A program made the translations under genes and the position numbers. Positions 45,263 through 57,544 of a stretch of DNA of 64,000 nt are shown piece by piece. Positions within the stretch are counted from its first letter, which is position 1. Every line of letters starts with the position of its first letter. Origin of the DNA: Vesta saturnalis (taxonomy: Eukaryota > Arthropoda > Insecta > Coleoptera > Lampyridae); assembly GCA_036346205.1 (NCBI GenBank), contig JARFJB010001594.1, positions 3,519,501-3,583,500 of the forward strand, written 5' to 3'. Under the pieces are notes generated by a model. It was not told the origin of the DNA and ran no database searches. It saw nothing but the letters and a program-made list of their open reading frames with translations.

Positions 45263-45309
45263 CTACCCAAAAATTCAGAGACAATCGTCTACTATGACCA
45301 ATTGTATCT

Positions 45310-45650
45310 TCAATAAATACTCCAACATATCATTTATCTAAATTCTTGGCACAAATAATACAACAAATTTTAAACAAAAAGGAATATGCAATAAAGAATT
45401 CTATCGAATTTAAAGAAAAAATTAAAAAAAGAACTATCGAAGATGGAAATTTATTGTTATCATTGGATGTTTGCGCTTTGTATACAAACATTCTAATTCC
45501 TCTAGTTATAATGATTTTAAAAGAAAAATGGAACATAATTAAAAAACATACAAAATTAAAAAAGAAACAATTTATCGAGGGAGTTGAGTTTTGTTTATCT
45601 TATAATCTCATACATTTTGAAAAATTGAAAATAATTCCGAAACGGCTATA
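45310..45650 (+). pseudogene. Penelope-like reverse transcriptase fragment
   Basis: The plus frame reads FLAQIIQQ in an upstream piece, then IKNSIEFKEKIKKRTIEDGN, LLLSLDVCALYTNI (motif A with the first catalytic D) and KKQFIEGVEFCLSYN. This is the N-terminal palm of a Penelope-like polymerase. The rest of the domain and the GIY-YIG part are missing. Confidence 0.8.
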
Positions 45651-46012
45651 ATTTAGGGATAGGGAATTGTATATCGAATTGATAAGGATTAATACGTAGA
45701 AACCAAAAACGGAATAATATACAGGATGTTCTAGGTATTTGAAAAAGTAAACTTTTACTAGTTGGAAAATGTCTGATTGGCAAGTCAATTGTATGCAGTT
45801 ATGACATTTTTTTTGCATTATAAGAAACTTTTGTTTTTCAACGGTTAAGGAGGTACATTTTCAAAGCTATCTCTGTAATTTCAATTTTTATATAAAAATC
45901 GACATAACTCAAAAACGGCTATATTTAGGGATAGGGAAATATCTTGCGAATTTGTTAGAAACAATGTGTATAATTCAAAAAAGTGATAATATGCAGGGTG
46001 TTACATTTAAAT
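45640..46012 (+). repeat. Pair of direct repeats ~272 bp apart
   Basis: ACGGCTATAATTTAGGGATA near 45645 recurs with minor change near 45922, and each is followed about 75 bp later by an AATATRCAGGRTGTT motif. They look like tips of related inverted-repeat elements. Confidence 0.6.
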
Positions 46013-46172
46013 TTTTTTTATTATAGTGTGGTCATCTTTAAATAAACAACTTGTATACACGTGAATAATTTTAAAATATGCACACAACTAAACTATAACC
46101 CTATCCCAAATTTTATTAATCTAGCTTATATGAAACGGAAGATATAGAAGAAGGCGCTCTTGTTGCCTGACC

Positions 46173-46175
<3 letters not shown>

Positions 46176-46262
<87 letters not shown>
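46176..46262. repeat. (TA)n microsatellite, ~87 bp
   Basis: Pure run beginning at a CCCTG tip (46175) on the left and ending at Penelope 3' sequence on the right. Confidence 0.95.
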
Positions 46263-46266
<4 letters not shown>

Positions 46267-46372
46267 TTCTGTAGTTCGTCCCAGTCAACCGCTGATGATA
46301 GCGTAACTATTGAAACGCGTTCGATGTTTTTAATTTTTGTGTGGTACGTGGGTGTGTTTTGTTTGTTACAAG
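46263..46372 (+). mobile_element. Penelope-like 3' end with hammerhead-like motif
   Basis: Sequence is homologous to 6855-6957. ACCG, CTGATGA (46292-46298), an ATAG/CTAT hairpin, GAAAC and a GTT triplet are in the hammerhead order. Stem I is weaker than in the first copy. The coding part is missing. Confidence 0.6.
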
Positions 46373-46511
46373 GTCCTGCCACAGATCCAGTGTCCCAGAT
46401 TTTTTAAATTTAGGTGATTAATAATCATAATTAACGGCTTCCTGTCGCTTATCAGCTTCTTATCTATCGTAATTGTTTTTTTTTTTTTAATTTGAATACA
46501 TGTCTTAAATT

Positions 46512-47548
46512 TTAAAGACCGCTAGAGAAAGTAGTTTGAGTAATTACGAAATTTGTTTCTTATTGGGAAATTATATTAGGGAAGTGTTTGAAATAATTCG
46601 GTAATTTCTTAATTATGTGATAATATTTTATTTAATAATGTAATAAAAATTATTAAAATAATTAAAATATAATCAATAGGTATACATAATTCAAAATAAA
46701 TGCTAGAGGAATTGAGTTCTGATTTAGTGACACTTTTGCGCTTTCAATTTATTTGAAAATGCCCAAAAAGCTTTCAATCGAACGTTGCCAAGAGCTGATA
46801 TTTAACATGTACGAGTATTTCTGCCGAGAAAAAGATAATTTTGGACCGCCGCGTAATGTTGAAGCAGCACTTGGAAAAGCAGTAGAAGCTTTAAATATCA
46901 GTCCGCTTACATTAAAGAAGATAATCTAAAGCAGAAAAAAGAACCTTCCATTACGGAAAACGCTTGAGAAACCTCGTCAAAAGTATGAAATAGACATATC
47001 TGAAGGTCTAAATCATAAAATACCAGATATAGTTTATTAGTAGTATGCTGAGAAGGAACTCCATACCACTATCACATCAGTGTAATTGTAAATATTTGAA
47101 GCATTAATAATTTCGGCGAATGATGGATATTCAAGCAACAGTGATACTAAAGATGATGATGTTTTATCTTACATTAACGTTTTTTGTTAATTTTACTTAG
47201 TGCTGGTTGTGCCTATTTGTAAATGTTTGTACATACTCACTTTTTTAATAATTTGATTAGTTCGTTTTTATATTTGTGTAAAATAAACCGAGGAAATATA
47301 ACTACATACCTATAAGAAACTAAATCAAAATTCAATTCCTCTAACATGTATTAGGAACTATTTATCCCTACTAGTTATATTTTCTAATTACATTACTAAA
47401 ATCACGTTAATTCATTTCTCTATTAATCACGTGTACGTTTGTACTTTGATAAAATGTTTTCACATGATTAAAAACCGTATTATTATGAGTTCACAATAAG
47501 AAATTAATTTTGTAATTACTCGAATTACCTATTTTCTCTGGCAATTCA
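46512..47548. mobile_element. Inverted-repeat DNA element, ~1.04 kb, family not identified
   Basis: Ends of about 55 bp beginning GCYAGAGAAARTAG are inverted at 46512 and 47548, including GAGTAATTAC and TTTCTTATTG blocks. A second inverted pair, TAGAGGAATTGAGTTCTGAT near 46703 and its partner near 47325, lies inside. One short gene remnant sits between. No clear target duplication. Confidence 0.7.
46759..47095 (+). pseudogene. Transposon-type helix-turn-helix protein, N-terminal part
   Basis: MPKKLSIERCQELIFNMYEY opens a predicted helical DNA-binding domain followed by ALGKAVEALNISPLTLKKII, a stop, then KPRQKYEIDISEGL and IPDIVY with further stops. This layout (helix-turn-helix, then a KPR linker, then an IRxxVY-type helix) is found at the N-terminus of a group of insect DDE transposon proteins. 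The catalytic domain is absent. I cannot name the family with confidence. Confidence 0.55.
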
Positions 47549-48928
47549 TCGAAATTTTATACATGTATTCCACGCCAAACATGCCTTTTCAATTTAAAAC
47601 GCCTGTAACGTAGAGCGTTTTTTTTTTGTTCGCCACCCGTAGTCAGAAAATCCGCATATACACTACCTTCTAGCCCAAATGAAGTGGGTTACAAACAACG
47701 ACAATGATATATAACCTTACGAGCAGTATTAACATAAGCGTTAATCCGTAAACATCGACTATAGCTAATAAGCAACTTTGAGTTTAAATTTAAAATAAAG
47801 CTTTACATTCAGATATGATGTATACATTGTTAATATATGTATTAATAGGTGCATTTTGTATTTGTATCAAGCCACCAACGGAAGTGTCGGGCATCTTTAT
47901 GCTCATCATCTACTCCGGTTTGGAAGGCTACCTCGGCCGAGTTTGAATTTGCGCCGTTTTGATGAAAAGAAAACACTCTATCGGTTAGACTACTGAATCA
48001 GCTCTATGTCGTTATAAGAGTTATTTCCATGCACTTCAGTTGTTGCACCTTTAACAAATCCAAAATTTTCAATTTCTTTACGTAGGTACTTTAAATTATT
48101 AAAGTTACACAATGCTGGTGTTTTATTGTTGTTTTCAATTTTTAAATATAAAGCTACAGTTATTCCAATTTTAATATATACAAATATTGGTTTCACAATA
48201 CCTACGTAGTATTGCGAAAGTAGCCATCTTTAGTTTGAATTTTAAAAGCTTTTAGCCTTATTAGGTGCGTTACCGTTTGTTACCGTTATTAAGTCTAGTA
48301 GATTATTTTGCACAGCGACAGTGTGACGGCCACCCTCATTGTGTAAAAAAACAGTTTTTTCAACCCATTTATGTTATTTATATTTCATTATGTTAATTTG
48401 ATTAATAAATAAATAATTATTGTGTTTTAGCACTATATGCGTGGAATAAGTATTGCAAAATGTAACTCGTAGGATGACTATTTTTATAATTCTTTCTCAG
48501 GAAATACCATTCGCGATATTTCCATCACAACGCAATAATATATCTTGAGTTTTCTCAATAATTATCCTACTCATGGTATTGCTAATGACTATTCAATGCA
48601 TACAATTCAATAACCAATCATAATCGAGATGTAACATTGCCTTGTCGCGGCAAGTCAAAGTTACCCGGCATTTTCATTGACTTAAAAAACGGTTTTCAAC
48701 CTGACAAACTATACAATCATGTCGATAAGTTAATTTGTGTTGATATTTTCTTAATTTAACCAAATTAATAAAATATCAACAAATTGTTAAAAAATTGTGT
48801 ATCCATAAAATAATATTTTTATAATTCAGACTTTTATTAGCATTTTTGTTCTCTAATAAATCGACTGAATTATCACTAATTGAAAATATTTGGTATGAAT
48901 TCATTTCACAATATTATTATTATATATA
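47549..48928. other. No gene recognised
   Basis: A 68-residue minus-strand frame (48196-47990) matches nothing known to me. No terminal repeats were found. The stretch may be older intergenic DNA. Confidence 0.4.
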
Positions 48929-51900
48929 CAGGGTGTTTCATTAATGCTGATCACCGGCCATATTTCAGAAACTAGTGGACATAAAAAGTGGAGAGAAAAA
49001 ATTCATTATAAAAGTCGCCACGAGAAAATCCTGGAAATTATTTTTAAGTTCCGTAATTCATCGCAAGGGGGCGCAATTGAAAATTAAAAAATAAAATTAT
49101 AAATTTCTCCGAAAATTCCCACATTAAGGCATACCTTTGGTAACATCGTTAGAAAGCTTAGACAATTCTGCATCATTTTGGTCTAAGGCTCATTGGCGTA
49201 CCGACCTTAATAAGAGTGGGGGAAGCTATTGAATGTGTAATCATTTAAATCGCTGTTATTTTTAAACGACTTATCCGATCGTAGTAAACCTATGCTTGTT
49301 TAGAAGAAAAAGGTAAGTACTTTTAACTGTCGCATCCATTGGTACGCGATAGCTCATAATAAAATTGTTAGAGGGCGCAATTTGTAATAATACCAGTATT
49401 TTTGATTTTATTCAGAAAAATTAAATCATACGGTATAATTATGACATCACAAGCGGAAAGTAGCTTAAATTTGTAACAAAAAACGTAATTAAGCAAATTG
49501 GTATCTTTATTTGTTCCAGAGTTATGGCGAAAAGAAGACTTTTTAACCGTTTAATTTAATAATTGATTGTTGCTATGGTTTCTTAAGGTGTATAGGTTGG
49601 ATTAGTAATAAGGAATCTGCATTTATCATAGTCTGTGCCTCCCTTCACACTCTATCTAGGCTTAGGACTAGTCCAAACTAAGCAAATTGCAAAATTTGGA
49701 GCGTGTTTAGAGGCCAACGGGCCATAACAACGATATCAAAGTAATGATTGATTTTTGTTTAAGAAACTTTTAATAGAATGGTAAAAATCATGAACAACTG
49801 TTAAAAACAAGTGAAAAGCTATAAATGTTCAAATTGACGGCCGTTTTGTAAAATACAACTATTAATTCTTCTTCTTGTACTGGAAACAGCTGTTTCGATT
49901 TCGTCTCGTGGAATCGAATTTATTGCAATTTCAATTCGGTGAATCATGTCCTCTCGGGTGGTTGGTCTCGTTTCGTAAACAATATCTTTTATTCTTCCCC
50001 ACAAGTAGAAATCTAATACAGTTAAATCCGGGGATCTAGGTGGCCACGGAAACAAACTACCCCTTCCCATCCAGCGATTTGGGTATCTAACATTTAAGAA
50101 ATCACGGACTCTTCGGGAATAGTGTGAAGGACATCCATCATGTTGATACCACAGGGATGCTCTCACGTCAAGGGAATGTCTTCTAAAAGATTGGGCAAGT
50201 CATTTTGTAAAAGTTTAAATAAGATTCACCATTTAGGTGTCCATGAAAAACAAATGGTCCGATAATTCTGTCATCTAAAACACCACACCACAAATTTACA
50301 CTCCATCTGTTTTGGTGATCCACTTCGCGCAGCCAGTGAGGATTTGTTTACGACCAATAATGCATATTGTGCAAATTAACTCTGCCGCAGCTAGTAAAAG
50401 TAGCCTCATCGGTCCATAAAACTTTGGAAAGGAATCGAAGATTTTCACTACACATGTCTCTCAGCCAATAGCAATAGTCGAGCCGCCTGTAAAAATCAGT
50501 GTCTGATAAAGCCTGGTGTAAAACTAGATGATAGGATGCAGCTTAAAATCCCTTAAAATTCTGAACACAGAAGCAACACTTACACCTAGTTCTGTGGAAA
50601 TCTCCCTGATGCTTACGTGAGGCTCCGATTCTACGTACGCAAGAACATTAATACTATTGTCTTCATTTCTTATGCGACGTCTTCTGACAGGAAGTGGAAC
50701 ACGTCGTACATTTCCTGTTTGTCTTAAACGTGTTGCCATTCGCCGAAACACTTTTCTAGTGTAGTGCCTTCGATCAGGATATCTGATAGCGTATTGTCGT
50801 TCCGCAATAGCTGCATTTTGAAAACATTCATAATACACGGCAAGCATGTCGTAAGCCTCGGCATTGGTATACGACATTTTTGAAGGATAGCACTAATTTC
50901 TGATAAGGTACAATGAAACCCAAAACTAATGAAGGAAAAATTTTTACAACACAACATCAATCAAAATTAAGTAAGTTGACAACTTTTTCAATTTATTTAC
51001 CTCCATGGAAACGAGCCGACTTTGTTCCGCAGCAAATTAGATTATTATTTTAAAACACACCACATTAGAATTATGCCTTAGAAGTTTTATATGATTTTAT
51101 AAACGTACAGAAGAAGAATTAATAGTTGTTTTTACAAAACGGCCGTCAATTTGAACATTTATAGATTTTCACTAGTTTTTAACAGTTGTTCATGATTTTT
51201 ACAATTCTCTTGAAAAGTTTCTTAAACAAAAATCAATCATTACTTTGATATCGTTGTTATGGCCCGTTGGCCTCTAAACACGCTCCAAATTTTGCAATTT
51301 GCTTAGTTTGGACTAGTCCTAAGCCTAGATAGAGTGTGAAGGGAGGCACAGACTATGATAAATGCAGATTCCTCATTACTAATCCAACCTATACACCTTA
51401 AGAAACCATAGCAACAATCAATTATTAAATTAAACGGTTAAAAAGTCTTATTTTCGCCATAACTCTGGAACAAATAAAGATATCAAATTGCGTTATTTAC
51501 GTTTTTTGTTACAAATTTAAGCTACTTTCCGCTTATGATGTCATAATTATACCGTCTGATTTAATTTTTCTGAATAAAATCAAAAATACTGGTATTATTA
51601 CAAATTGCGCCCTCTAACAATTTTATTATGAGCTATCGCGTACCAATGGATGCGACATTTAAAAGTACTTACCTTTTTCTTCTAAACAAGCCTAGGTTTG
51701 CTACAATCGGATAAGTCGTTTAAAAATAACAGCGATTTAAATGATTACACATTCAATAGCTTCCCCCACTCTTATTAAGGTCGGTACGCCAATGAGCCTT
51801 AGACCAAAATGATGCAGAATTGTCTAAGCTTTCTAACGATGTTACCAAAGGTATGCCTTAATGTGGGAATTTTCGGAGAAATTTATAATTTTATTTTTTA

Positions 51901-52053
51901 ATTTTCAATTGCGCCCCCTTGCGATGAATTACGGAACTTAAAAATAATTTCCAGGATTTTCTCGTGGCGACTTTTATAATGAATTTTTTTTCTCCACTTT
52001 TTATGTCCACTAGTTTCTGAAATATGGCCGGTGGCCAGCCTTAATGAAACACC

Positions 52054-52056
<3 letters not shown>
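48929..52056. mobile_element. DD41D mariner with ~950-bp inverted arms, 3.1 kb
   Basis: CAGGGTGTTTCATTAA tips lie at 48929 and 52056. Inverted arms extend to about 49880 on the left and from about 51105 on the right, with only scattered differences. Flanks are TA-rich on the left and a long (TA)n run on the right. The left arm overlaps the last codons of the transposase. This is the most complete DNA transposon in the window. Confidence 0.92.
49817..50877 (-). pseudogene. DD41D mariner transposase, nearly complete
   Basis: The start is MSYTNAEAYDMLAVYYEC (50877). Two helix-turn-helix segments follow, the second ending VFRILRDFKLHP. A one-base shift occurs there (about 50530). VLWTDEATF holds the first aspartate; a stop replaces one residue near 50350; IIGPFVFHGHLNG follows, then a second one-base shift near 50200. 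YQHDGCPSHYS holds the second aspartate and SPDLTVLDFYLWG the third, with 41 residues between them, defining DD41D (rosa-type). The C-terminus ends RQFEHL. About 350 codons; two frameshifts and one stop separate it from an open gene. Confidence 0.9.

Positions 52057-52115
<59 letters not shown>
52057..52115. repeat. (TA)n microsatellite at the right edge of the long-TIR element
   Basis: Pure run starting at the CCCTG tip. Confidence 0.95.
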
Positions 52116-52120
<5 letters not shown>

Positions 52121-52581
52121 GTCCTCTGCAATAACGACATAACTCAAAATTCAGGAGTTTTCAGAAAACGTGTTTAAAGATTTCACATTACAAATTATTA
52201 CCTATGACTTGCATTTTGATAGATGATGTTTCTTAATTTATATCATAGTCAATAGAGAAATTGTTTGTCTTTTCACACTTCATTTCCTTATTTTGATTAG
52301 ATGATGTATAAACCCCTAAGTGATAACTTTTACCCCTAATGTTGCACTTATGTCAATGTTTTACAGAAAATAACTAAACTTTTTGATTGATTTTTTTTTA
52401 TGTCGACATTGTGAGTGTGGACCTATAATAATCATGGGTATAATAAGGATTAAATTCAGCAAAAATAAACTTTATTCTTGTAAAACAAACAAATACAAAG
52501 ATAAAAAAATACAAAAGTTTCTGTAATAGGATCGATAAAATTTTCGGATCAAAACTGAACGTATTACAAAGAAAATACGTT

Positions 52582-54240
52582 CTAGAGGTTTTTATAATAT
52601 GACTCATAAAGTTTTGGGACTACATTTGTTTCCACCAATTTGAGGAGTCCTTCTTTTTTGTTTGGATCTAAGCCCACTGGTTTGTCATACAATTGTGTCA
52701 AATTATAGCGCTTGTTGTCCATGGTTGCACAGCCACGAGTGTCTCGCTTTTGAGCAACGTCAATTTCTTTAAATTCAGAGTCAGTGTAGTGGTATTTGTA
52801 GAACATTTTCTGTGGATTCTCTTTTTCTATGCGAAGAATGGCAATGTCTGAAATTCTTACATTTTGGTTATTCGCATCTGTAAAGCCAGATGGTTTGATC
52901 GAAAATGCCATATCTTTGAAATCGAGGAAAGAATCATAGCTCATTTCTGTCACGGTATATGGTGGCCCTTTTTTTTTAGCAGTTCTCATTAAAGTTATGT
53001 ATTGCTGAGGAGTGTATATTGGTCCACGTTTTAGTGACTTAGTGATCTCTCGTTGAATTGTGGCATGGGCGCTGTCGCCTTCATGTTGGGTATGACCTCT
53101 CACCAAGAAGTGGTGGGTAATGGAATTTACGGAGTCAAATTTGCGAACAGCATTAGAAACATAAATCTATTTTTGTTTTGCCCGCAGCAGTTATCCGAGT
53201 AGAAAGTAATATTGACAGTTCTTTTATCTTTAATGGCTTTCTTGTCCACTTGTTGCATGTATGTCCACAAGCAGGTTGCTATTTCATTTGCTCCTCTTTT
53301 TGCTTGGGTCTCGTCTCAAGTATAGCAATAAACATTATTTGTTGCCAAATCACAGATTGTAAAATTAAATGCATTTATTTTTGAAACAATAAAATGTTGA
53401 AACATCGCCTCGGGGGCACTGTAATACTGCCTGAAGGTCATATACGAGTACAATGTAATTTTCATCTGCCTTTGCTTTTTCCTTGTCTTCTTCTTTCGCG
53501 CGTCTTGCAAGTTTCTTTTCTGTTTGGTGATCCTCAAATTGTGACTGCAGCTTTAATTTTTCCTCACCAGTATTATTTTCGTATCGAACACAGTCTTCAC
53601 ATTGGTCCTTCTTGGGCTGGAAGAAGGAAATATTATATTCGTTATTAAATATTTTGGAATACATTTGGTAATTTGCTGGTTCCATATGTTGGGCTCTACA
53701 CAGTTCAACATAGTCACTATGATGGTCCATCAGGGTCCGCCCTCCTTCTATGTATTCCTTCTTTGAATCCCTGCGGCAGTAGTGATTTTCCATCCTGGGT
53801 ATGAATTTATATATGTCCTCGTATTGCTTTTAAAATAGCAGGATCGGTTTTCTTGTGATGTGTATGTTTACCCCGGCTGTCAAGACCGATAACGCCGCAA
53901 GATGACGACATCTGGCTGCCCCTTTCTTTTTCTTACGATTTTTTTCTGGCAGTTTTCCTTATCAGAGCTTTCACTATCGCTATCGGTTCTGGATGAAGAT
54001 GGCATTAGGAAAGTCGAATTTTGATTTCGTGTTGATGTAACACAATCTTTGTCCAAAACATCATCATTGTTATCTTCTGAGAAAGACGAATTCGAACAAG
54101 AAGAAGACGACGAAGATCCAAACGATCCGTTGCTCGAAGAGGAAGATGACGATTTGGAAGAATTTTCACATGGAATGGAAGATGACTGCTCACCTGTACT
54201 AGTGCATAGAATTTTATCTGAAATTAAAAATAGTTGTTAA
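52582..54240 (-). pseudogene. Broken gene of a transposon-like arthropod protein family
   Basis: From 54240 the minus strand encodes a serine-rich, low-complexity N-terminus, then SSRTDSDSESSDKENC and a basic KKIVRKRKGQ run. After frame changes a core follows: RMENHYCRRDSKKEYIEGG, FFQPKKDQCEDCVRYEN, VLVYDLQAVLQCPRGDVS, NVYCYT then a stop at a probable tryptophan, FYSDNCCGQNKNRF, and LVRGHTQHEGDSAHATI. The C-terminus ends at 52582. Paired CxxC and the spaced D/H motifs suggest a nuclease or DDE-like fold, but this is inference. I know it only as a widespread, multi-copy arthropod family. At least three frameshifts and one stop are present. No terminal repeats were found. Confidence 0.7.
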
Positions 54241-54779
54241 CGTCATACCGCGTGGAGTAAACCCGTAGCAGTAGAAAATTTACTTAACTTTTTTGCAATT
54301 CAAGCAATGGCTGTGCCCTTCTAATGTTAGGTGCTTGATATCTTACCCTCTTCATAAACTCCTTGAACTTCACTTCTAACACCAAAAGTCTTCTCTCAAA
54401 TTAGTGTTAAGCTTCACAATTAGAAGATTCAATTATTTTTGCCACCATGGAAAGAGCAAGTGCCATTATTTCGTGACTGTACTCCTTATGTGACTCTCGT
54501 ACAACTAAGCGTAACCGACAGAGTAAGAGTAAGAACTTGAAATGTGTTTCTTATTACGATAATCTATACACCACAGCACCGTAAGCAGCATATTTCAAAA
54601 TGGTCACATTTGGGCAAAAGTTTGTTTTGTCATAAAATTTGGAACGACATTTAACAGGCACAAACACAAGACAAAATGTGAGTACAAGTTCAACGTTTTT
54701 GGCCGTTAAAAATATATGAACTTTATAGTATAACCTCAAAATGATCATAATTTTGCATCAAAGTTATCAGAACACCTAA
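54241..54779. other. No gene recognised
   Basis: AT-rich sequence upstream of the broken gene. No promoter motif or terminal repeat identified. Confidence 0.35.
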
Positions 54780-56145
54780 AAATGTCCATGTTTCAAGAAG
54801 TTTGTTACTGTAGTAACCGGCACAAGCGCGGCATTAATTGGTGAGCTTAATTTAGAAATCTTTTGCCGCCAAAAAAAGTATGAAGTTATCAATACCTAAA
54901 ATTTACGATATTGCGGCGGCAGTTTGTTTTTCCAAAAAAGTTTGTAACAGCACTAGTCGACGAGCCTAATTGTCAAAAACGTGTGGGCCTAGCAGAACAC
55001 GCCATATTTCGCCAGTTGAGTCTTTTTCCAAATAGCTTTAAGTGGCACAAACTCGGTGCTAATCTATGCTCGTAATTACACCGTTTGTGTTCTGCTAACT
55101 TCACGAAGCCGATCAAAAATGAGGTGTGTGAAGATAGCTGGGCCTTTTATGAATAATGTGATTGAAACTAGACTCTTGTTACGCGCGGATTATGCGCCAT
55201 TGAAATTAAATTTTGCGCTCCAATAGGAACTGTGCGGAGCTGTAAACTTTAGAGTAAATCACTTTTTTCTTATTCATTAATTAGGCGTCATTTTGCGCCG
55301 TTAAAATAAAATATAGGAAAGAGGTTATTGTAAAATTACTTCACAGCCATGAAATTCTGTATAAATCAATTTTTTATGCATTAATTGGGCGCCAATTATG
55401 CGCCATATGGCATCCCTAAAATAAAATTTGGCACCCTCAGGAAATAAGTTATTGGGAAAATTGCACCGGTTAACTTCGTAGTCTTAGTAACAAATTAATC
55501 TTTCTTTACACCATAATTAGGCACCTATTATGCGCCGTTTTGCTCCTTTAAAGTTAAATTTGCCGCCTCTATAGGAAACAATTGGATCAACGCAGTTAAC
55601 TTCATAGCAATCAAACTGCACAAAAAATTGCGCTCCCGGTCAAAACGGCGCATAATTGGTGGCTAATTATGGCGCAAGAAAGGTTTATGTATAAGGATAT
55701 GAAGTTAGCGTTGTCGATGGAACTTTTGCAATAACTTATTTCCTTTGGGGCGCATAATTAGGTGCAAAAATAGGTTACGGTAGTGAAGTTAGCCGTGAGG
55801 TGTAATTTTTACAACTTGTTACCTAAAGGCGCATAATGGTTGCAAAAAAACATTAATTTATACATAAGGATGTGTAGTTAACCTTGTCTATGTAACTTTT
55901 GCAATAACTTATTTCGTTTGGGGGCGCAACATTTTATATTAGCGGCGCAAAACAGCGCTTAATTGATACCTTGTTACTGCGTAGGAAAACAATTGTCTGT
56001 GCAAAAGGCCATTGTTGTGAAGTTGGCCGTGTTGATGTAATTTTCACAATAACTTCTTAGTTACAGGGGTGCAAACTCTAACTTGAAACGGCGAAAAACG
56101 GCGCATAAAGCGTGTCTGGCGCAAGGTAACATTAATTTATATATA

Positions 56146-57544
56146 CTGACTTCCATAAAAATTGCAACACCTAGAATTTGTTGAACGATTTTATTGAAAT
56201 TTTCGTCAACGATGTCTTTCATTAGAACAAACGATTACAATTTGAATAAAATCTAGCTAGTAGTTTTTTTTGTTTTTTCCTTTGCACTTAGTAATAATAA
56301 ATTTGAAGAAATAAACCAATCAGTGTGTAATTAACTGTCAATTTTGCAAATTGTTTGTTCACAATTTCGTTCTGAACTTGGGAATAATGCCAAGAGTACG
56401 TCAAAATTTTTCCCAATTGACTGACTTTGAACGTGGCCGTATTATTGGCATGAGAGTGGCGGGACTTTCGCTAAGAGAAATTGCTCGTCATGTAAACCAA
56501 AATGTTACAACAGTATTGAGATGTTGGTCCAAATGGTCCGATGAAGGGGTGCAACAACGTCGCCCTGGATCTGGACGTCCCCGCAGGACTGCAGATCGCG
56601 AAGAACGTCGCTTAAGACTTTTGGCCACAAGAGACATATTTTCAACAACTCGATCGATTGCAAATGATTGGATGAGAGGTATAGTACCCAGAATGTCAAT
56701 GTCATCTGTTTATGGTCGGATAAGGTCTTATGGGCTGCGTTCATATGGTCCATTTTTATGTCTTCCTCTTACATCACTTCACCGTCTGCGCAGGCTATAG
56801 TGGAGCAACGAAAGAGCGAATTAGACGCAAGAATGGCATCGAATTGCGTTTAGTGACGAGTCCCGATTTTGCTTGTGGGCCCATGATGGTTGTAGGAGGG
56901 TCAGACGAATGCGTGGAGAACGTAAAAATCCAACATTTTTTGTGGAACGCAACACAGCCCTCACAAAAGGAGTGATGATATGGGGTGCAATATGTTACGG
57001 TAGCAGATCACCCTTGGTCTTCATTGATGGCAACTTAAACGCCGCTGGTTATATTGCCAATGTGCTAGAACCCGTTGCGCTTCCATATATTCAGGGACTG
57101 GAAAATTCCATTTTCCAACAGGATAATGCGCGCCCTCATACGGCAAGGCTACAACACGTTTTTTGGAAAAAGCTAACATTGCCATCCTCCCATGGCCTGC
57201 TCGGTCGCCTGATTTGTCGCCCATTGAACATGTATGAGATGAGGTCGGTAGGCGACTGGGTAATTTACCACACCCTCCAAATAACTTACACGATCTCCGG
57301 CTACGGATTCAAGAAGCTTGGGTTGATATACCACAGGCAGCTATAGATCACTTGATTGATAGCGTGCCACGCCGTCTAAATGAGTGCATTACAAATCGTG
57401 GCGGAGCAACTCATTATTGAAAAAAACATTTTTAGTTTTTGTTCTTTTGTTTTCAAATTTTAATCGTTTGTTTGTTCTAATGAACGACATCGTTGACGAA
57501 AATTTCAATAAAATTCTAAGTGTTGCAATTTTTATGGAAGTCAG
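56146..57544. mobile_element. Tc1-family transposon, copy 2 (1.40 kb)
   Basis: Inverted ends starting CTGACTTCCATAAAAATTGC extend roughly 80 bp with small indels. TATA flanks both ends. It is the same family as 23772-25117 and is more complete. Inserted in the right arm of the foldback-like array. Confidence 0.93.
56387..57420 (+). pseudogene. Tc1 (DD34E) transposase, copy 2
   Basis: MPRVRQNFSQLTDFERGRII starts a two-part helix-turn-helix region with GRPRRT, an AT-hook-like GRPR linker. The frame is open to about 56798, where a stop occurs. After a frameshift the catalytic domain shows FSDESRFCLWAHDG (first D), GVMIWGAICYGSRSPLVFIDG, FQQDNARPHTARLQ (second D) and, in a third frame, PDLSPIEHV with the final E next to a stop. 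The C-terminus ends near 57420. All catalytic residues are still encoded; two or three frameshifts and at least two stops disable it. Confidence 0.92.

Noticed and set aside
54049..54240. Acidic 63-residue plus-strand frame
   Set aside because: It is the antisense of the serine-rich N-terminus of the minus-strand gene at 52582-54240.
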